The translations under genes and the position numbers were made by a program. DNA of 64,000 nt. Source: Scolanthus callimorphus (Eukaryota > Cnidaria > Anthozoa > Actiniaria > Edwardsiidae). Position 1 is the stretch's first letter; every line of letters starts with the position of its first letter. This document shows positions 42,743-54,655 of the stretch, piece by piece. The stretch is taken from positions 23,193,086-23,257,085 of the forward strand of contig CM066923.1 in assembly GCA_033964015.1 (NCBI GenBank). The letters are read 5' to 3'. The notes beneath the pieces are model-generated. The model did no database searches. It was not told where the DNA came from and saw nothing but the letters and a program-made list of their open reading frames with translations.

Positions 42743-44231
42743 CAAAATTAGCAATATGTTTACTTCTTCCATCTGGCTGTCCACAGAAGAAAATGTTCAA
42801 GCACTTGAAATCAAATTAAAAAGTACCGGTGCTCCTTGTTTATCTGGTGACTGACTTTCTTGGGGTTCAAGAACACTTTAAAATCCAATTATTATATTCC
42901 CAAATAAAGATAAGAGTAGTTCCGCTAGGAGAGATGGGTGTCTGTTAAATCCGGAACCCACCCGGAACCCCCCAGAAACCTACACGGAACCCCCTCAAAA
43001 CTAAAATTATACCTGTTCTGACTACAAAAACTAGAAAAAATGACATTGTTTAAAAAATGAGCATTGCTACCGGTAAGTGATCAAACTTGGATAAAGTTAT
43101 TTTCGAGGCATATGGAAGGGGCAATACCACAAGGGCCTATTACTTCTTAATTTGATTTTAAGTGCTGGAACATTTTCATTGTAGGTATATACGGTAAATC
43201 TATACTCCTGTGAGGCCTGTAGTTAAATACTAGCCTGCATAGCATGTATTCCTGTGGAATTCCAGACCAAAGAAACCCAAAGAATGTGATGAGGGCTACA
43301 ATTAGTAGATGATCAAGTTTTTGGCTGTTTTTTTTTCTACTCTCCAAACAGCATATGTAGGATGATGCAATGCAAGCTATTGCACAGTGGCCATAAAATG
43401 CATCAAAATAAGCATGGTTGTTATACCGGTACACTGTAACCTGTACTTATAAAACAAAAGCTGTGTATAATGATCAAATAGTTACATATTGTCTCAAACT
43501 AGTACTGCCTACAAAATTAAGAAGAATCAGATGCTTCACTTTAAGAACCACCATCAACTGGTAACCTTTGCACCCTGTTTTCTTTTGTTTTAAAATTGAT
43601 CCATTCTTTTTTGGCTGCTCTGATTGGCTAATAATGCAGTAACAACAAAGCTGATTTTGATGCATTTTATGCCTGTCATGTAATGTAGCACTCACTGAAA
43701 GCGACTCACACAAAGAAAATGTCTTATCTGTACACACTAAGGATGTATTTGCAATCTACAGTATTTTAACCTAAATCTTAGAATTCAAAACATTTTGTAT
43801 GGTTAGCATACATCTAAACTAACTTGTACATTGTACAAAGCATGGATTCAATAATTATACCTGTCTGTCTCAGTTTGACAGTCTTGTGTTTGGAATTTGT
43901 TTGTTGCTGCTCCTTTGAGTGAGTTTCTTTTGGCAAGTGCTATAAAGTACTACAGCCTCTTACCGTTACCAAAACATGACTGTTCTACCATATATGTGAC
44001 TTCAACCAGAGTTGAAGCAATGTACAGGAAAGGCAATGAGAGGTTTCTTCCAATGGTCCCCTGCAACTTTGTAATTGGAGCCTAGCTCGGTGGATGTCCC
44101 TGCCACTGGGCGGAAAATCTACATAAAAATCAATAAAAATAAACATCAATGTTAACACCTTCCATGTTGCATTTGCTTGCACTCTGCATATGTGGCTTTT
44201 CTGTTTTATTTTCCCCCAGTGAAGTGTTCTA

Positions 44232-44692
44232 TAGAGCACCTTTCATATGACTGTGAAAAAGTTAAGGAGCAATCCATGCCATATGGCTGTAAAGAGCATT
44301 GTGTAGTGCTGTGTCAAAGCAATTTGATAAGCATGATCAGTCATTTTAGAGAAGGTGCAAGGGGCGGATGCAGGTTTTGGAAACAGGGCCTGACACTGTG
44401 ACCAGATGGTCGCCATTGGCGACTAATTTGGGGGCTTGGCGACCAAAATTTTAGCGGAGTGTCGTGCATACATACGTCACAAATTGCTTCAACAAAATGT
44501 TAAAATAAAGCCACTGGCCTACATATGCAAGTCAAATCTTACACAAGCTGTAGCTGAATTATTTAACAAACCTAGACGATTATTTTGCTCATTTCTTTAT
44601 GATTGCATGTGACTACATAAATTAACCCCAAAATCCTTTAAGCTTTACTTTGTATTAATTCATCTGTAGCACGTCATCTGAAATTGGCTCTA
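44232..44692. repeat. MITE-like element with TAGAGC...GCTCTA ends
   Basis: TAGAGCACCTTTCATATGACTGTG at the left and CACGTCATCTGAAATTGGCTCTA at the right, a diverged and enlarged member (461 bp) of the TA-flanked family. Confidence 0.55.
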
Positions 44693-44785
44693 TAGTTGTT
44701 TTGTTTCTATAGACCGTCCACATCGGGCTGAGGGTGAGTTAGTACAGTGACTAGCGAAATACACGCGCTCTGCATAAAATTCTTA

Positions 44786-45390
44786 TGCACCAGTCAATTG
44801 ACAGCCCCGCACCCCCCCATTCGCGCATTAGCGGGGCATTCACTTTTTGGCAAATGAAAGGAAGTGAGCGTCTCGGTTTGCGGGGACAATCTGAGAGGTG
44901 AATGCACCGTCCCCAGGGTAATAATTAAGAGTGAATGCGCTCCTTGCCCAATTAATTTAGAAGATAACGCAAAGGATTTTTACTCACTGAAAAGAGTCAT
45001 GTCAATGGTGCCCAGTTTTCAATGCAGCCACAGCCGATCGCAAAGCATAATAAAACCATATTTTTCTACTTGCATGTACTTTCGCAAGTGTAGATTAAAA
45101 TTTAATACGTGTAATTCAAGTAACACAAATCTGCATTTGTCGTGTCTTTTGTGAAGTAAAGGGGTGTTCATATGGAGGTGAGACAGCCCGGAAAGCGGGC
45201 TGGTTTCTGTTGTGTTGTGTCCCGGTGAAGAGAGTGACTCCCCGCTCGATGTACTGTGTAGAAGCCGTGAAAGAAAGCGCATCTCCCGACCAACGGGGCA
45301 GTAATGTAGTGTGAATTCTGTACGAAAGCCCCGCTAGTACCCCGCTAATGCGCGAATGGGGGGGTGCGGGGCTGTCAATTGACTGGTGCA
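44786..45390. mobile_element. Non-autonomous DNA transposon with about 50-bp terminal inverted repeats
   Basis: TGCACCAGTCAATTGACAGC - CCCGCACCCCCCCATTCGCGCATTAGCGGGG at the left and its near-perfect reverse complement at 45342-45390. The 500-bp interior has no recognised transposase, and the short frames on both strands carry no domain. Confidence 0.8.
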
Positions 45391-46186
45391 TTACCGTACA
45401 CATGTTCGTCCATTTTGGAGTATTTTCATTCTGGCGTACTTTACGTAAGCGAGCTTAAATCGGCAAACGTACGTAATGAATTAATAAAATTATATCTTAC
45501 TTGTTGAGTACTAGTCGTCCTGTGCTCTTAAATCAACGCATTTTCTATTTAGATCGAGAAGAAAGACGAGCGAGTGGAAGGTGCACGCCATTTTGAATAT
45601 ACAATATACCACAGGCTTCCCAGCACAAAGTATTTCGCTCTTGTGATTTTAAACTCATGGATATGCGAAGAATGCAGGACAGGCGAATTATTAGTGGACT
45701 TGGAGCATAATAATATGGATAATAAAGCCAAACGTTCTTATATCTCTTGTGTTGCTACGTTTTACGTGGGGTGGGTGAAATTTTACTGGAGTTGGCCAGT
45801 AGACCCCTCCAAATGCAACAATTTCACTAAAAGCATGTCACACTTTCGGGTTTGGTTATTTGCATGTGGTCCGGATTTAGTACAGGATCGCGCGACAGTC
45901 CCAATAGGCCGTTATAACGCAAAATTGATTAATAATATTAATAGTTATCAGAAAATGAAATCCAGTATTCAATTCTACACATCCGTATTAGTGAAATTGC
46001 AAAGTTTGTAGTGAAGATTGCTTGAATACTGACTGAGATACGAATTTTCAAAATGTATGGAAAATACATCGAAACGAGACTGGACGGGCATGGATGCCGT
46101 CCAGCCTCGACTTGACGTATTTGCCCATACATTTCTTTATAAAAAGTAAGCCAGAATACGAAGTTTTGAAATTCATATCTCAGCCT
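45391..46186. other. Stretch with an unconfirmed reading frame, no supported gene
   Basis: A + frame of 145 codons starts at 45574, but it matches no family I know and its composition is close to the surroundings. A splice acceptor (CGCATTTTCTATTTAG) at about 45551 precedes it. I do not call it a gene. Confidence 0.4.
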
Positions 46187-46263
46187 AGCCTGAATTTCAG
46201 CCGTCTTTTCTTCCTACACTCCGAATTCGGAGTGTAGGAAGAAAAGACGCTGAAATTCAGGCT
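46187..46263. repeat. Near-perfect 77-bp palindrome without a loop
   Basis: AGCCTGAATTTCAGC... CTACACTCCGAATTCGGAGTGTAG ...GCTGAAATTCAGGCT, centred on GAATTC at 46222-46227, with about two mismatches in the arms. Confidence 0.9.
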
Positions 46264-46578
46264 AATCTCAGCCAGTTTTCAAGTAATTCTTTTGAATTGT
46301 CTGATAACTATTGAATATTATTAATCAATTTTGCGTGATACCGGCCTATAGACACTACAGCTAGAGTCCTTATTGGTTTCTCTTTTTTTATCGGTCACAC
46401 TAACATCAGCTTAATCTAGATTTTGGTCACCAACACAAAGCCATCTCTACCCAGCTGGGGGTTGCACCCAGTCCTCACGACTGCACGTCAACACAATCAT
46501 GCGTGCTCTCCTACACTACTGGGTATTTTTGTTTTGTTTTTGCAAATTGGATTGGTGATCAAAGTGCCAAAATCCTTA

Positions 46579-46609
<31 letters not shown>

Positions 46610-46651
46610 CGTGTCTGCCTTCCTTTCTACCCTGTTTAAGGTGGACGATAA

Positions 46652-46669
46652 GGGGGGGGGGGGGGGGGG
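46652..46669. repeat. G18 homopolymer followed by a G-rich tail
   Basis: Eighteen G, then AGGAGGGGGG. This is a likely site of length error or variation. The surrounding stretch 46264-47205 shows no gene. Confidence 0.95.
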
Positions 46670-47205
46670 AGGAGGGGGGCATAAAGAACCGATTGCACTC
46701 TTCGTAGAGTAGGGGATTGTCTCCCGGTGCAATGGCATGGCTCTCGGAGGCATATATACTGTAAAACAGCCCTCATGATTGTAAGCTGCGCGGCTGCAAT
46801 TTGCGCCATCTAATGCAGCCCGTTAAGTCCTCCAACCTCTCCTTGTCTAGTGGTCATTACTTCGCCGCTTGGAGTTCCCTCACAATGTAGAGAAGACCCT
46901 TTCTTTTTCTCTTCTTTCATTGACGGAGGGGAAACCGGAGCACCTGGAGAAAACCCCTTAGCTTTTATATCTCGCTTTAGTTCGACAACATAACGGGACG
47001 TACATTATGGCGATATTTTTTATTTCCTAGAGGGCATATGATAACGAGTTCTGCGTGCTAATTGGTTCTTAGAGCGTGCACGCTTGGGCGATATTTTCCT
47101 ATCTTTGACCCAGCGGACCCTCTCCATCTGAAGGATCTAAACTTCTCCGATGACGGTTCTCTCCTCTATAGGTGAATCATGATCATCATTTGCAGGGCAA
47201 TTACA

Positions 47206-47661
47206 GCCAAAGACACTCAAGCGTCCCCCTCTAGAGCGCAATAATGAGTTGATTCTTGGAATATTGGATCCATTATTCGATTCAATAATGCATTCGGCTT
47301 GGGAAAACGTCTTTCGATTTGAACTCGTATCTTTCTGACACCACGCTCCGACATTCTTTAGTCACTGCATTTATGCTTCTTGGAATATCCCTGAAAATAC
47401 TGATCAACAATTTCTTCTCTAAATGTTACCAGGCCCGCGATGTTGGTAACAAAACTCGTAAACAAAAGGCTCCCTGTGGATTTTTCCATATATGGAAGCG
47501 CCTCCGTCGTCTATGCGTCCAGTCAAAAAGCGAAAACCCAGTTCAAATCGAAAGACGTTTTCCCAAGCCGAATGCATTATTGAATCGAATAATAGATCCA
47601 TATTCCAAGAATGAACTCATTATTGCGCTCTAGACGGAGGGGGCGCTTGAGCGTCTTTGGC
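47206..47661. mobile_element. Foldback element, 456 bp, arms about 120 bp
   Basis: GCCAAAGACACTCAAGCGTC at the left and GAGCGTCTTTGGC at the right; inner arms share GCATTCGGCTTGGGAAAACGTC and complement, and CAATAATGAGTTGATTCTTGG. The centre (about 100 bp) has no recognised gene. Confidence 0.8.
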
Positions 47662-49804
47662 AGGGCAGAGGTATATCTCAAACCATCAAAGAGATATTCG
47701 GAAAAATATGGAACACGGCCTAGAATCTGAGAATCGAACATACATCTTTTCTTTCTCGGCTTTTTAAATCCTCCATATTTTATTGGGATTTAGAATTCGA
47801 AGTCTAGTGGGTAGGAATCCGTTTCCAGCTCAGTGCACTTGGAAAAGGCGAAACAAAAGAATCGCCTGCATGAGCCTCACTTGAGTGTTCGTCCCAGTCT
47901 GGCCGTTTGAATACGAACATTGCCTATTGATTTACAGTCCATAAAAAAACAGCCTGCGGCTCAACAGGTGGAGATTCGGTACTTGGTGTGCGCTTGGGTC
48001 GCTGGTCACCGAACAAATCGCTGGCTCGTAAAACGAGAAACCGCTGAAATGTTTTTCGTTTGCGGCGACGAAATGACACGAACGCTGTCCGCTTTCGCGG
48101 GATTTTCTCCCCGTACTTTATATCCAGCAGTAGGGAAACAGTGCACCTAATTCGGAGTGTGCGCCGCGTTGTCAGGGTTATGAAGATTTCAATCGCCAGA
48201 AGAGATAAACACACTATCTTGTTATTCATAATTTTTCAATTACAACTCTTAAAACGAAGGTTAAATACAACGAGCCCAATTATTATGAGATTAGATAAGT
48301 TTGAAATTTCGTTATCGCGCAAATTATTATATGCAATTTAGCTTCCTGAAAAGAAAAAGCTAAAATTCAAGTCGACCATCCAAAGAGCCATCTACGGCAA
48401 GTAACTTCATTAGAGAAGGAGACTGGAGGACAGAAGACAGCTGTAAAGTGGAAAAAATATATTTATAAATACTGATTCATTATTTTGTCTGCAGCATAAA
48501 GATACACACAAACAAACATAAGAATCTAAATTATTTTTGTGATAAAATGTGGTCAGCTAAAGAGGAGGAAAGAACTAGGATATTGAATACAAATTGTAAA
48601 CAAAATGTGCAGCCAGATTTGCGGGTTTACCCCCGTGTAAGAACCATTCCCAGAGGACATCATTGTTGTGTTCAGTTATTTCATCGTGATTCGTTCTAGT
48701 AAACAAAAGAGGCTTTGTGACGCAACTCCTGAACAATACACAGTCCGTGTAGCCAGATTGGAAGAGATCATGGTCATAAAATATGCAAATTAACTTTGAC
48801 AGAAGCATAAGAAATTAGTACAATCATCACTTTTATTCGCAAAAGGCAAATTTTGACACAATTAATAGCGCTTAGAACCAATTCTAGAATATATGTGTTT
48901 TGTAATCATGGACAATTTAGACCGGTTCAAATACTGGTTTCTGAATAGCAACTGAAATAATTGTTATAGAGTTGCTATAATTGTTTATAAGAAGTAAATC
49001 TACAATTTCACCGAATGACTGATTGTCCCGATCGTAGTTTGTCAAGAGACTGCCAACATAGTTAAACTAAAAAAAATATTTACTGCGCCATCACAGAAAC
49101 ATATGACACTGAAACCACTAATTTCCCAACTACAACCTGTTCGTCGCTAACTGACCCAAAGCAATTCCATACAAAAGTTCCAAAAGTTGGGGGCAAAGGC
49201 GATTTTTTCTGAATTTGGTTTGGAGGTAACGTGAGAAATAGAGACTTGAACTATACATTTCTGTTTTTAAATCACCGGTTCAGCCCTTGGTACCATGATC
49301 TGCGAGCTATGCATTCATGGTTTAATTTGTTAGGTGAACGATTTGAGCAAATTTAAAACTAAATGCCTCGGCAATGACCGACTCCGAATGGACAACAATG
49401 CAGTTTAAAAAGACAAATGAAGCAAATTAACTCACCTTTTCGCTTTTATGTATTTGTAGTTTACGTCGATGTCAACAAACAATCTCTCAATGGTGCTGTT
49501 ATAACATAACAATGGCCGCCATATTTACGAAGGACTCCTTCTCTGGCCATACTGAGAAGGACGAGAAGCGTATTTTTCGACCATGTAGCCGCTATTTGAA
49601 GCATCCTAAGCATCGACCGGCCTTTTGAATGACAGTAGGATAATGCCGAGGAATATTTCAAGCATCTTCAGCAACATTTACGCAGAAATAATCCAGAGAA
49701 ATCGATGAGACAAAACGAAACGTAACGCTCCACTCTGACCAGATTCCATTCCCTTTGGCTTTCTAGCGCATGCGTAGAACTTATTCTCCACCTGTTCTGC
49801 GGCT
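47662..49804. other. Intergenic stretch, no supported gene
   Basis: Short frames on both strands at 47920-48340 overlap each other and match nothing recognisable. 48620-48720 shares sequence with 33770-33860 (GTAAGAACCATTCCCAGAGGA, CATCGTGATTCGTTCTAGTA), a dispersed repeat. Confidence 0.45.
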
Positions 49805-49972
49805 CTAAAAGGGAAAGGGGAGTCGGGGCGAGCAAATCCGGAAATAGCGCAGGCCGCAAGGGGTTCTGGAAGATCCAGAATCCCTTGCGGCCCGCGCTGT
49901 TTCCGAACCCCTTGCAGCCCGCGCTATTTCCGGTTTCACTCGCCCCTACACCCTCCCCTTCCCTTAGGTTTG
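49805..49972. repeat. Foldback element rich in GCGC
   Basis: AAAAGGGAAAGGGGAGTCGGGGCGAGC at the left is complemented by CTCGCCCCTACACCCTCCCCTTCCCTT at the right. Inside are two further inverted GGAAATAGCGC ... GCGCTATTTCC words. Confidence 0.75.
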
Positions 49973-50314
49973 ATTTGCCAAAGAATGAGTCCATGTTGAG
50001 TTGTTGGGATAACGCGCAAAGAGTTTTGTCAACCGTGAGTTACAGGATGCCCGCATCAACCATCCAAACTCCCCTAGCCATTATCTTATACTAGTCAATT
50101 CACTACACCTTATCCATGTGGGTCTAGACTTTTTATTTTGAGCTTGCGCTTGTCATCAAACGTTAATTCAATCAAACCGGCTTATCATCTGCGTCACACA
50201 AGTGATAGGGTCATTGTCAACCGAGGAGACTTCATACGGCATAGGACTGAGAGTGCGCCTATTTTCCCATGCATTGAATGTATCAATTTCTCAGGTACGC
50301 GTGCGCCACAGGAA

Positions 50315-50496
50315 TAGAGCAGATTTCGTATGACTGTGAAAAGTACCGTGACACGGCGCGGTACTGTCGCGGTGGCGGTACGGAACCTGGCCTGCTGTAA
50401 ATACCGAATTAACTCGCGTAGTCGCGGTACGGTCACGGTCGCGGCGCGGTACAACTCTTTCGCGGCACTTTTCAAAGTCATACGAAATCTGCTCTA
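50315..50496. mobile_element. MITE, TAGAGCAGATTTCG family, complete
   Basis: TAGAGCAGATTTCGTATGAC to GTCATACGAAATCTGCTCTA, 182 bp, with a GC-rich core (GTACTGTCGCGGTGGCGGTA). Confidence 0.92.
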
Positions 50497-50638
50497 GCCC
50501 ATGGTCTATCTCTGCGACAGCTGAGTATTAGGACTCCTACAACCCCGGTTTCTATATATTGCAGCTGTCGACGCTGTCTTAGAACAACTTTGCTCGCGAT
50601 AGCTTTGCAGAAAAAGTTGGTCCACCACAGCTATGACA

Positions 50639-50820
50639 TAGAGCAGATTTCGTATGACTGTGAAAAGTTCCGCGACAAAGTTGTACCGCTCCGCGACCTT
50701 GACCGCGCCGCGACTAAGTGATTTCATTCGGTATCTACAGCAGGCCAGGTTCGGTACCGCCACCGTGACAGTACTGCGCCGTGTCGCGGCACTTTTCACA
50801 GTCATACAAAATCTGCTCTA
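50639..50820. mobile_element. MITE, TAGAGCAGATTTCG family, complete, second copy
   Basis: TAGAGCAGATTTCGTATGAC to GTCATACAAAATCTGCTCTA, 182 bp, 142 bp after the previous copy and in the opposite internal orientation (GTTCGGTACCGCCACCGTGA against GTCGCGGTGGCGGTACGGAA). Confidence 0.92.
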
Positions 50821-50899
50821 TGACACCGGGCTTTCCTGTGGTGGCTTCAAACGGGCATTATACGCGACGCACACGAGGGACCAGTCGCAGGTATAAACA

Positions 50900-51044
50900 G
50901 GTAGTTTCTATAGAAACCCATTCACGGAAAAAGCTGAATTTCCCAATGACACAAGAATGGAACGTGTTCGGAAAGCCATGAGAATTCTTGTGTCATGGGA
51001 AATTAAGCTTTTCCCGTGAATCGGTTTCTGCAGAAATTCCCTGT
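50900..51044. repeat. Foldback MITE, CCATGGGAAAAGC family, diverged
   Basis: AGTTTCTATAGAAACCCATT ... GAATCGGTTTCTGCAGAAATTCCC, with the inner arms GGAAAAAGCTGAATTTCCC and GGGAAATTAAGCTTTTCCC. Confidence 0.75.
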
Positions 51045-51519
51045 GATAAGCCTCTTAGCGAGAGCTGGTTAGGAGGCGAGTCCCTGAAGCAAGTTGCAAT
51101 GCACTATGCACGCTGACAAAACAAGTGACAAATGCCTGCAGATAGTCAACAAATCAATCCAGTTTAATTTGTGGGACTACTTGTAAGGAACTCGCGACCG
51201 GAACTTCTGTGTAAACACGGAACCACACACTAGGGAGCTTGTTCCCGAAGGAAATCCGGATCCCGCATTCATTGTTCTATCCCTCTCTCAGACAAGCCAA
51301 AATGTTTCTTTGACATAGAGCATGGAAAAGACTCTGATCGAAGGAATATGTTAGAAGTTGCCCTGGAATATATGTGTTGAACATTTTCATCAGGAAAAGC
51401 TGAAGAATTAATTAAAAATCTGCCCATTGCTTGATTAAATCAAGCAAAGACGGGATCGGTCTATTGTATGAGAATTGTTCCGGCTACTGGTCCCCTAATG
51501 TGTACTGAGCTTAATTTGA

Positions 51520-51830
51520 GATTCGTAACAATGTAATTGTAAATTTAATCATGTATGTATGTGTGCTAATTTTTTTAAGAGCAAGGTCTAGCCTTGTACA
51601 AATAACGGTCCTTATAAAGTTTTTCGGGCATTTTCACGAAGTTCATGCTCTTGGTAGTTAACCTGTTGCCATCCATTGTCCACATGTCTTCAAAGTTGAG
51701 ATTCGTAACAATGTAATTGTATATTTAATCATGTATGTATGTGTGCTAATTTTTTTCAGAGCAAGGTCTAGCCTTGTACAAATAACGGTCTTTATAAAGT
51801 TTTTCGGGCATTTTCACAAGTTCATGCTCT
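51520..51830 (+). repeat. Two-copy direct repeat, 179-bp period
   Basis: GAGATTCGTAACAATGTAATTG at 51520 recurs at 51699 and the copies match for about 130 bp (CATGTATGTATGTGTGCTAA, AGCAAGGTCTAGCCTTGTAC). The stretch 51045-51519 has no feature. Confidence 0.85.
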
Positions 51831-52055
51831 GGGTAAACTGTTCCACTGATCCAATGATCTTGTGTGCACCCCCGTTTGAACTGAAATAGTGTTTCAAATA
51901 CTTCGCCACGTAGCCATTCATAATACCAAGTACTTATGCAGTCCTTTACATTGTAAAATTATCTGCTGTTATGGCGTTCAATGGAGGTTTTGTTTCAGTA
52001 CACCTGGAAGGAAAACAAAAGAAAAACGTCATTACGTTGAGCGCAGTTTCTGGGA

Positions 52056-52475
52056 ACTGGGAAATAGACCTTTCCGAAGTTTTTCTTATTTCCACAGGAG
52101 GCCACGGAGAAAAAATCCCTCACCATAGCTGGAAAGAGCAGCCCAAAATTAGTAAAATTGGAAAGTTTCAGAGGAAAATCTTCTGAAAGAACGGAGAAAT
52201 AGCTTGGCAAATTTCTCGAATTTTGTGTACGTTCGTATAGGATTTGCGACCAAGCCTCCAAAGTTTGCATCATCGGTATGCAAGATTTCTCGCTTGCCGA
52301 ACGAATCGGTATTAAAATCGCGAACTTTACCTTGCCATTTCTTCATTATTTCAAAAGATTTTCCTCTCAAACTTTCGCATTTTACTAATTTCAGGCTGCT
52401 CTATCCAGCTATAGTGATGGATTGTTTCTCCGTTGGTTCCTTTGGAAATAAGAAAAACTTCGGAAAGGTCTATTG
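52056..52475. repeat. Foldback element, 420 bp
   Basis: AATAGACCTTTCCGAAGTTTTTCTTATTTCC at the left is complemented at 52440-52475 (GGAAATAAGAAAAACTTCGGAAAGGTCTATT). The inner arms also pair (TAGCTGGAAAGAGCAGCC with GGCTGCTCTATCCAGCTA). Its outermost bases (AATAGACCTTT) resemble those of 52982-53333. Confidence 0.8.
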
Positions 52476-52559
52476 ACAAAACAATCCAGCAATGAATACG
52501 CAATGTTGAATAATGCCGAGTAGGGGTGCAACACCAACTCAACTTTGTTAAACTACGAT

Positions 52560-52729
52560 CACAGGGAATTTCTGCGGAGACACATCCATGGGAAAAGCTG
52601 AATTTCCCACGGTACACGCATGGGAAGTGTTCGGAATTCACATGGATAGCCATGGGAAATCCAAACAGTTCACAATCTTCTACCATGGGAAATTCAGCTT
52701 TTCCCATGGATGGCAGAAATTCCCTGTGG
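52560..52729. repeat. Foldback MITE, CCATGGGAAAAGC family, complete
   Basis: ACAGGGAATTTCTGCGGAGACACATCC at the left, GGATGGCAGAAATTCCCTGTG at the right, inner arms CATGGGAAAAGCTGAATTTCCCA and complement. Confidence 0.85.
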
Positions 52730-52981
52730 ATGTGATTGCTACGTTCAAAGGTGAATTGGTTTGGCAACCCCATTCAGCATGCCGATTCAACAAATGTTTC
52801 TTCAAATTGCATCAAATGTTGAATTGGTTTGTTCCCAGCCTTAGAGCTCTTTCGGGTATAACACGCTTTCCAGTGCGTTCAAATTATGGAGTGGGATTCT
52901 TGCAGTTGGGGTTTTCTGTGCAATCAAACATCGTGGGTGCTTACCATATGTCAAAAAATCCCGGTAAATCCGGTTGGGATG

Positions 52982-53333
52982 AATAGACCTTTTTCCAAAA
53001 TGGCCGCCGAAATTCAAATCGATTTTTGTTAAAAATGAACACCAGCACTAGAACACACATCCAATATCGTCCGAGAAAACGAACGTTGAAAATTTGAAAA
53101 TTTACAGACGTTTGTATGACTGGGGGTATGCGTCATACGCCCAGTCATACAAATCTCTGTAAGATTTTCAATTTTCAGACTCTGCTTTCTCAGCCGAAAT
53201 GGCATTTGGCATAGTGAAAATTTCAAGTATTACTAATGTGAGGATACTCTTTCTAGTGCCAGTATTTAATTTTCAGTCAGTTTAATTTTAAGACATGTGA
53301 ATTTGCGGCGGCCATTTTGGAAAAAGGTCTATT
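52982..53333. mobile_element. Foldback MITE with AATAGACCTTTTTCC ends, inserted in a repeat
   Basis: AATAGACCTTTTTCCAAAATGGCCGCC at the left, GGCGGCCATTTTGGAAAAAGGTCTATT at the right, with a central hairpin (TTTGTATGACTGG and complement). The flanks (GTGCTTACCATATGTCAAAAAATCCCGG; GAGCGGATAAGCTTTAGAGG) are found uninterrupted at 30508-30640, so the empty site is known. Confidence 0.88.
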
Positions 53334-53556
53334 GGTACAGTCTATTTTGTAGTCATTCCATTTTTAACGAGCGGATAAGCTTTAGAGGTTGTCTCACCGT
53401 CCCGGTTGAAACGACAACAAGTGGAAACGAAATGGTTAAGGGAAAAAACAAAGATAATCTTTGATATTCTCCCGCTACTGCTTACTGTTGCTCAGGTCGA
53501 TGTTATCCAGGCAATGGCATATGCTGAGTTTTAATGAAAGCCCCTTAGGAACGTGC

Positions 53557-53644
53557 TTAATCTTTTACCTTTGCCTCGCCATTTTCGTCTTCTTCTTCGT
53601 CTGTTTTACTGGATTTACTAAACGCCATTGGGTTTTCCTTATAT
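53557..53644 (-). CDS. Small MANSC membrane protein, exon 4: acidic cytoplasmic tail
   Basis: The - strand acceptor TATGCTTTTATTTCAG is followed, in the phase left by the transmembrane exon, by RYKENPMAFSKSSKTDEEED and ENGEAK. At the end of these codons there is a possible donor (AAG|GTAAAA, 53568). If it is not used, the frame runs three more codons (VKD) to TAA at 53557-53559. The tail is short, with Ser/Thr sites followed by an acidic run. I find no equivalent exon in the + strand gene. Confidence 0.68.
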
Positions 53645-54072
53645 CTGAAATAAAAGCATATAAATAAACATGTTTCTGTAAGAAAAAAGATTGAATGCCA
53701 TCTCCTCTGTTAGGGCACGTAACAGTAATGCATGACAAAGCTAATGTCGACAACTACAGCGTTACCTTTCGCTTAGGAAGTATTTACATGATGCCGAATC
53801 GAGTTTTGATCCAGATTGACCTCACTTTTTTTTTCATCCCCTTTCCAGTATCTTTGCAATGAAGGACACAATCTTTACATATTTTGGAACGAAAATAGCC
53901 AGTCCGGATTTAGTTTGCACGGCCGGTTCTCGTTCCGGATCAACGCGTTTATTCTGGGTCGAGATTTCATTCGGAGTAAAAGGGGATTGAATTTCATTCC
54001 GAAGCGAGGTCACTGGCATTTGGAATACTAACACAGGACATTAATTAACTATTATCCTGCGAGATTGCGCAG

Positions 54073-54108
<36 letters not shown>

Positions 54109-54109
54109 C

Positions 54110-54140
<31 letters not shown>

Positions 54141-54369
54141 ATGGGCTATTGACTCGGAGGGCGAGAGGAATAATTGTTTTAGTCAAATCACACTAGTAGG
54201 TCAATTTGTATTGCCAGAAAAATGTTTTTGTTCTGGTCATTTGCCATTTTCTGGCTTTCAAATCCGACACTTTTCGCTACTAGTAGGCTATAACTTATAG
54301 CCTACTAGTAGCTCAACCAATCAGAAAGCAGCATTGATAATAGACCACTAGTGTGATTTGACTAACGTC

Positions 54370-54655
54370 TGATACTTAGCCGACGAGGGACGAAGTCCCG
54401 AGTTGGCTAAAATCAGACGATATTCTGCAAATCGAGCAGGATAATGGTTTTATTATTCAGCACATCGATAGCACAAAAAAACCCCGAAAAAAATGACTTT
54501 TGTGTATTATTTACGAGCTCAAAACATCCCATTTTCCTCAGAGACAAATATCGCAGGATAGCTGTCATGTACAGAAGACAGCTATTGGCGTTCCAATGAC
54601 CATATTTGGGCAGTGCATCGATGTGTCGAATAATAATACAGGATAACTGCATTAA
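54370..54655. repeat. Foldback repeat, copy 2 (inverted relative to 34527-34830)
   Basis: GTCTGATACTTAGCCGACGAGG ... CAGCACATCGATAGCAC ... GCAGTGCATCGATGTGTCGAATAATA, the reverse complement of copy 1. Just upstream, 54055-54180 is another hairpin (CCATGAGGCCGAAGGCCGAATGGG), and a TAGTCAAATCACACTAGT / ACTAGTGTGATTTGACTA pair spans 54179-54364. Confidence 0.7.

Noticed and set aside
45574..46011. 145-codon + strand frame
   Set aside because: No domain, no homologue known to me, composition like the surrounding AT-rich DNA; insufficient support for a gene.
47920..48341. Overlapping frames on both strands near 48 kb
   Set aside because: They overlap each other, lack recognisable motifs and show no splice context.
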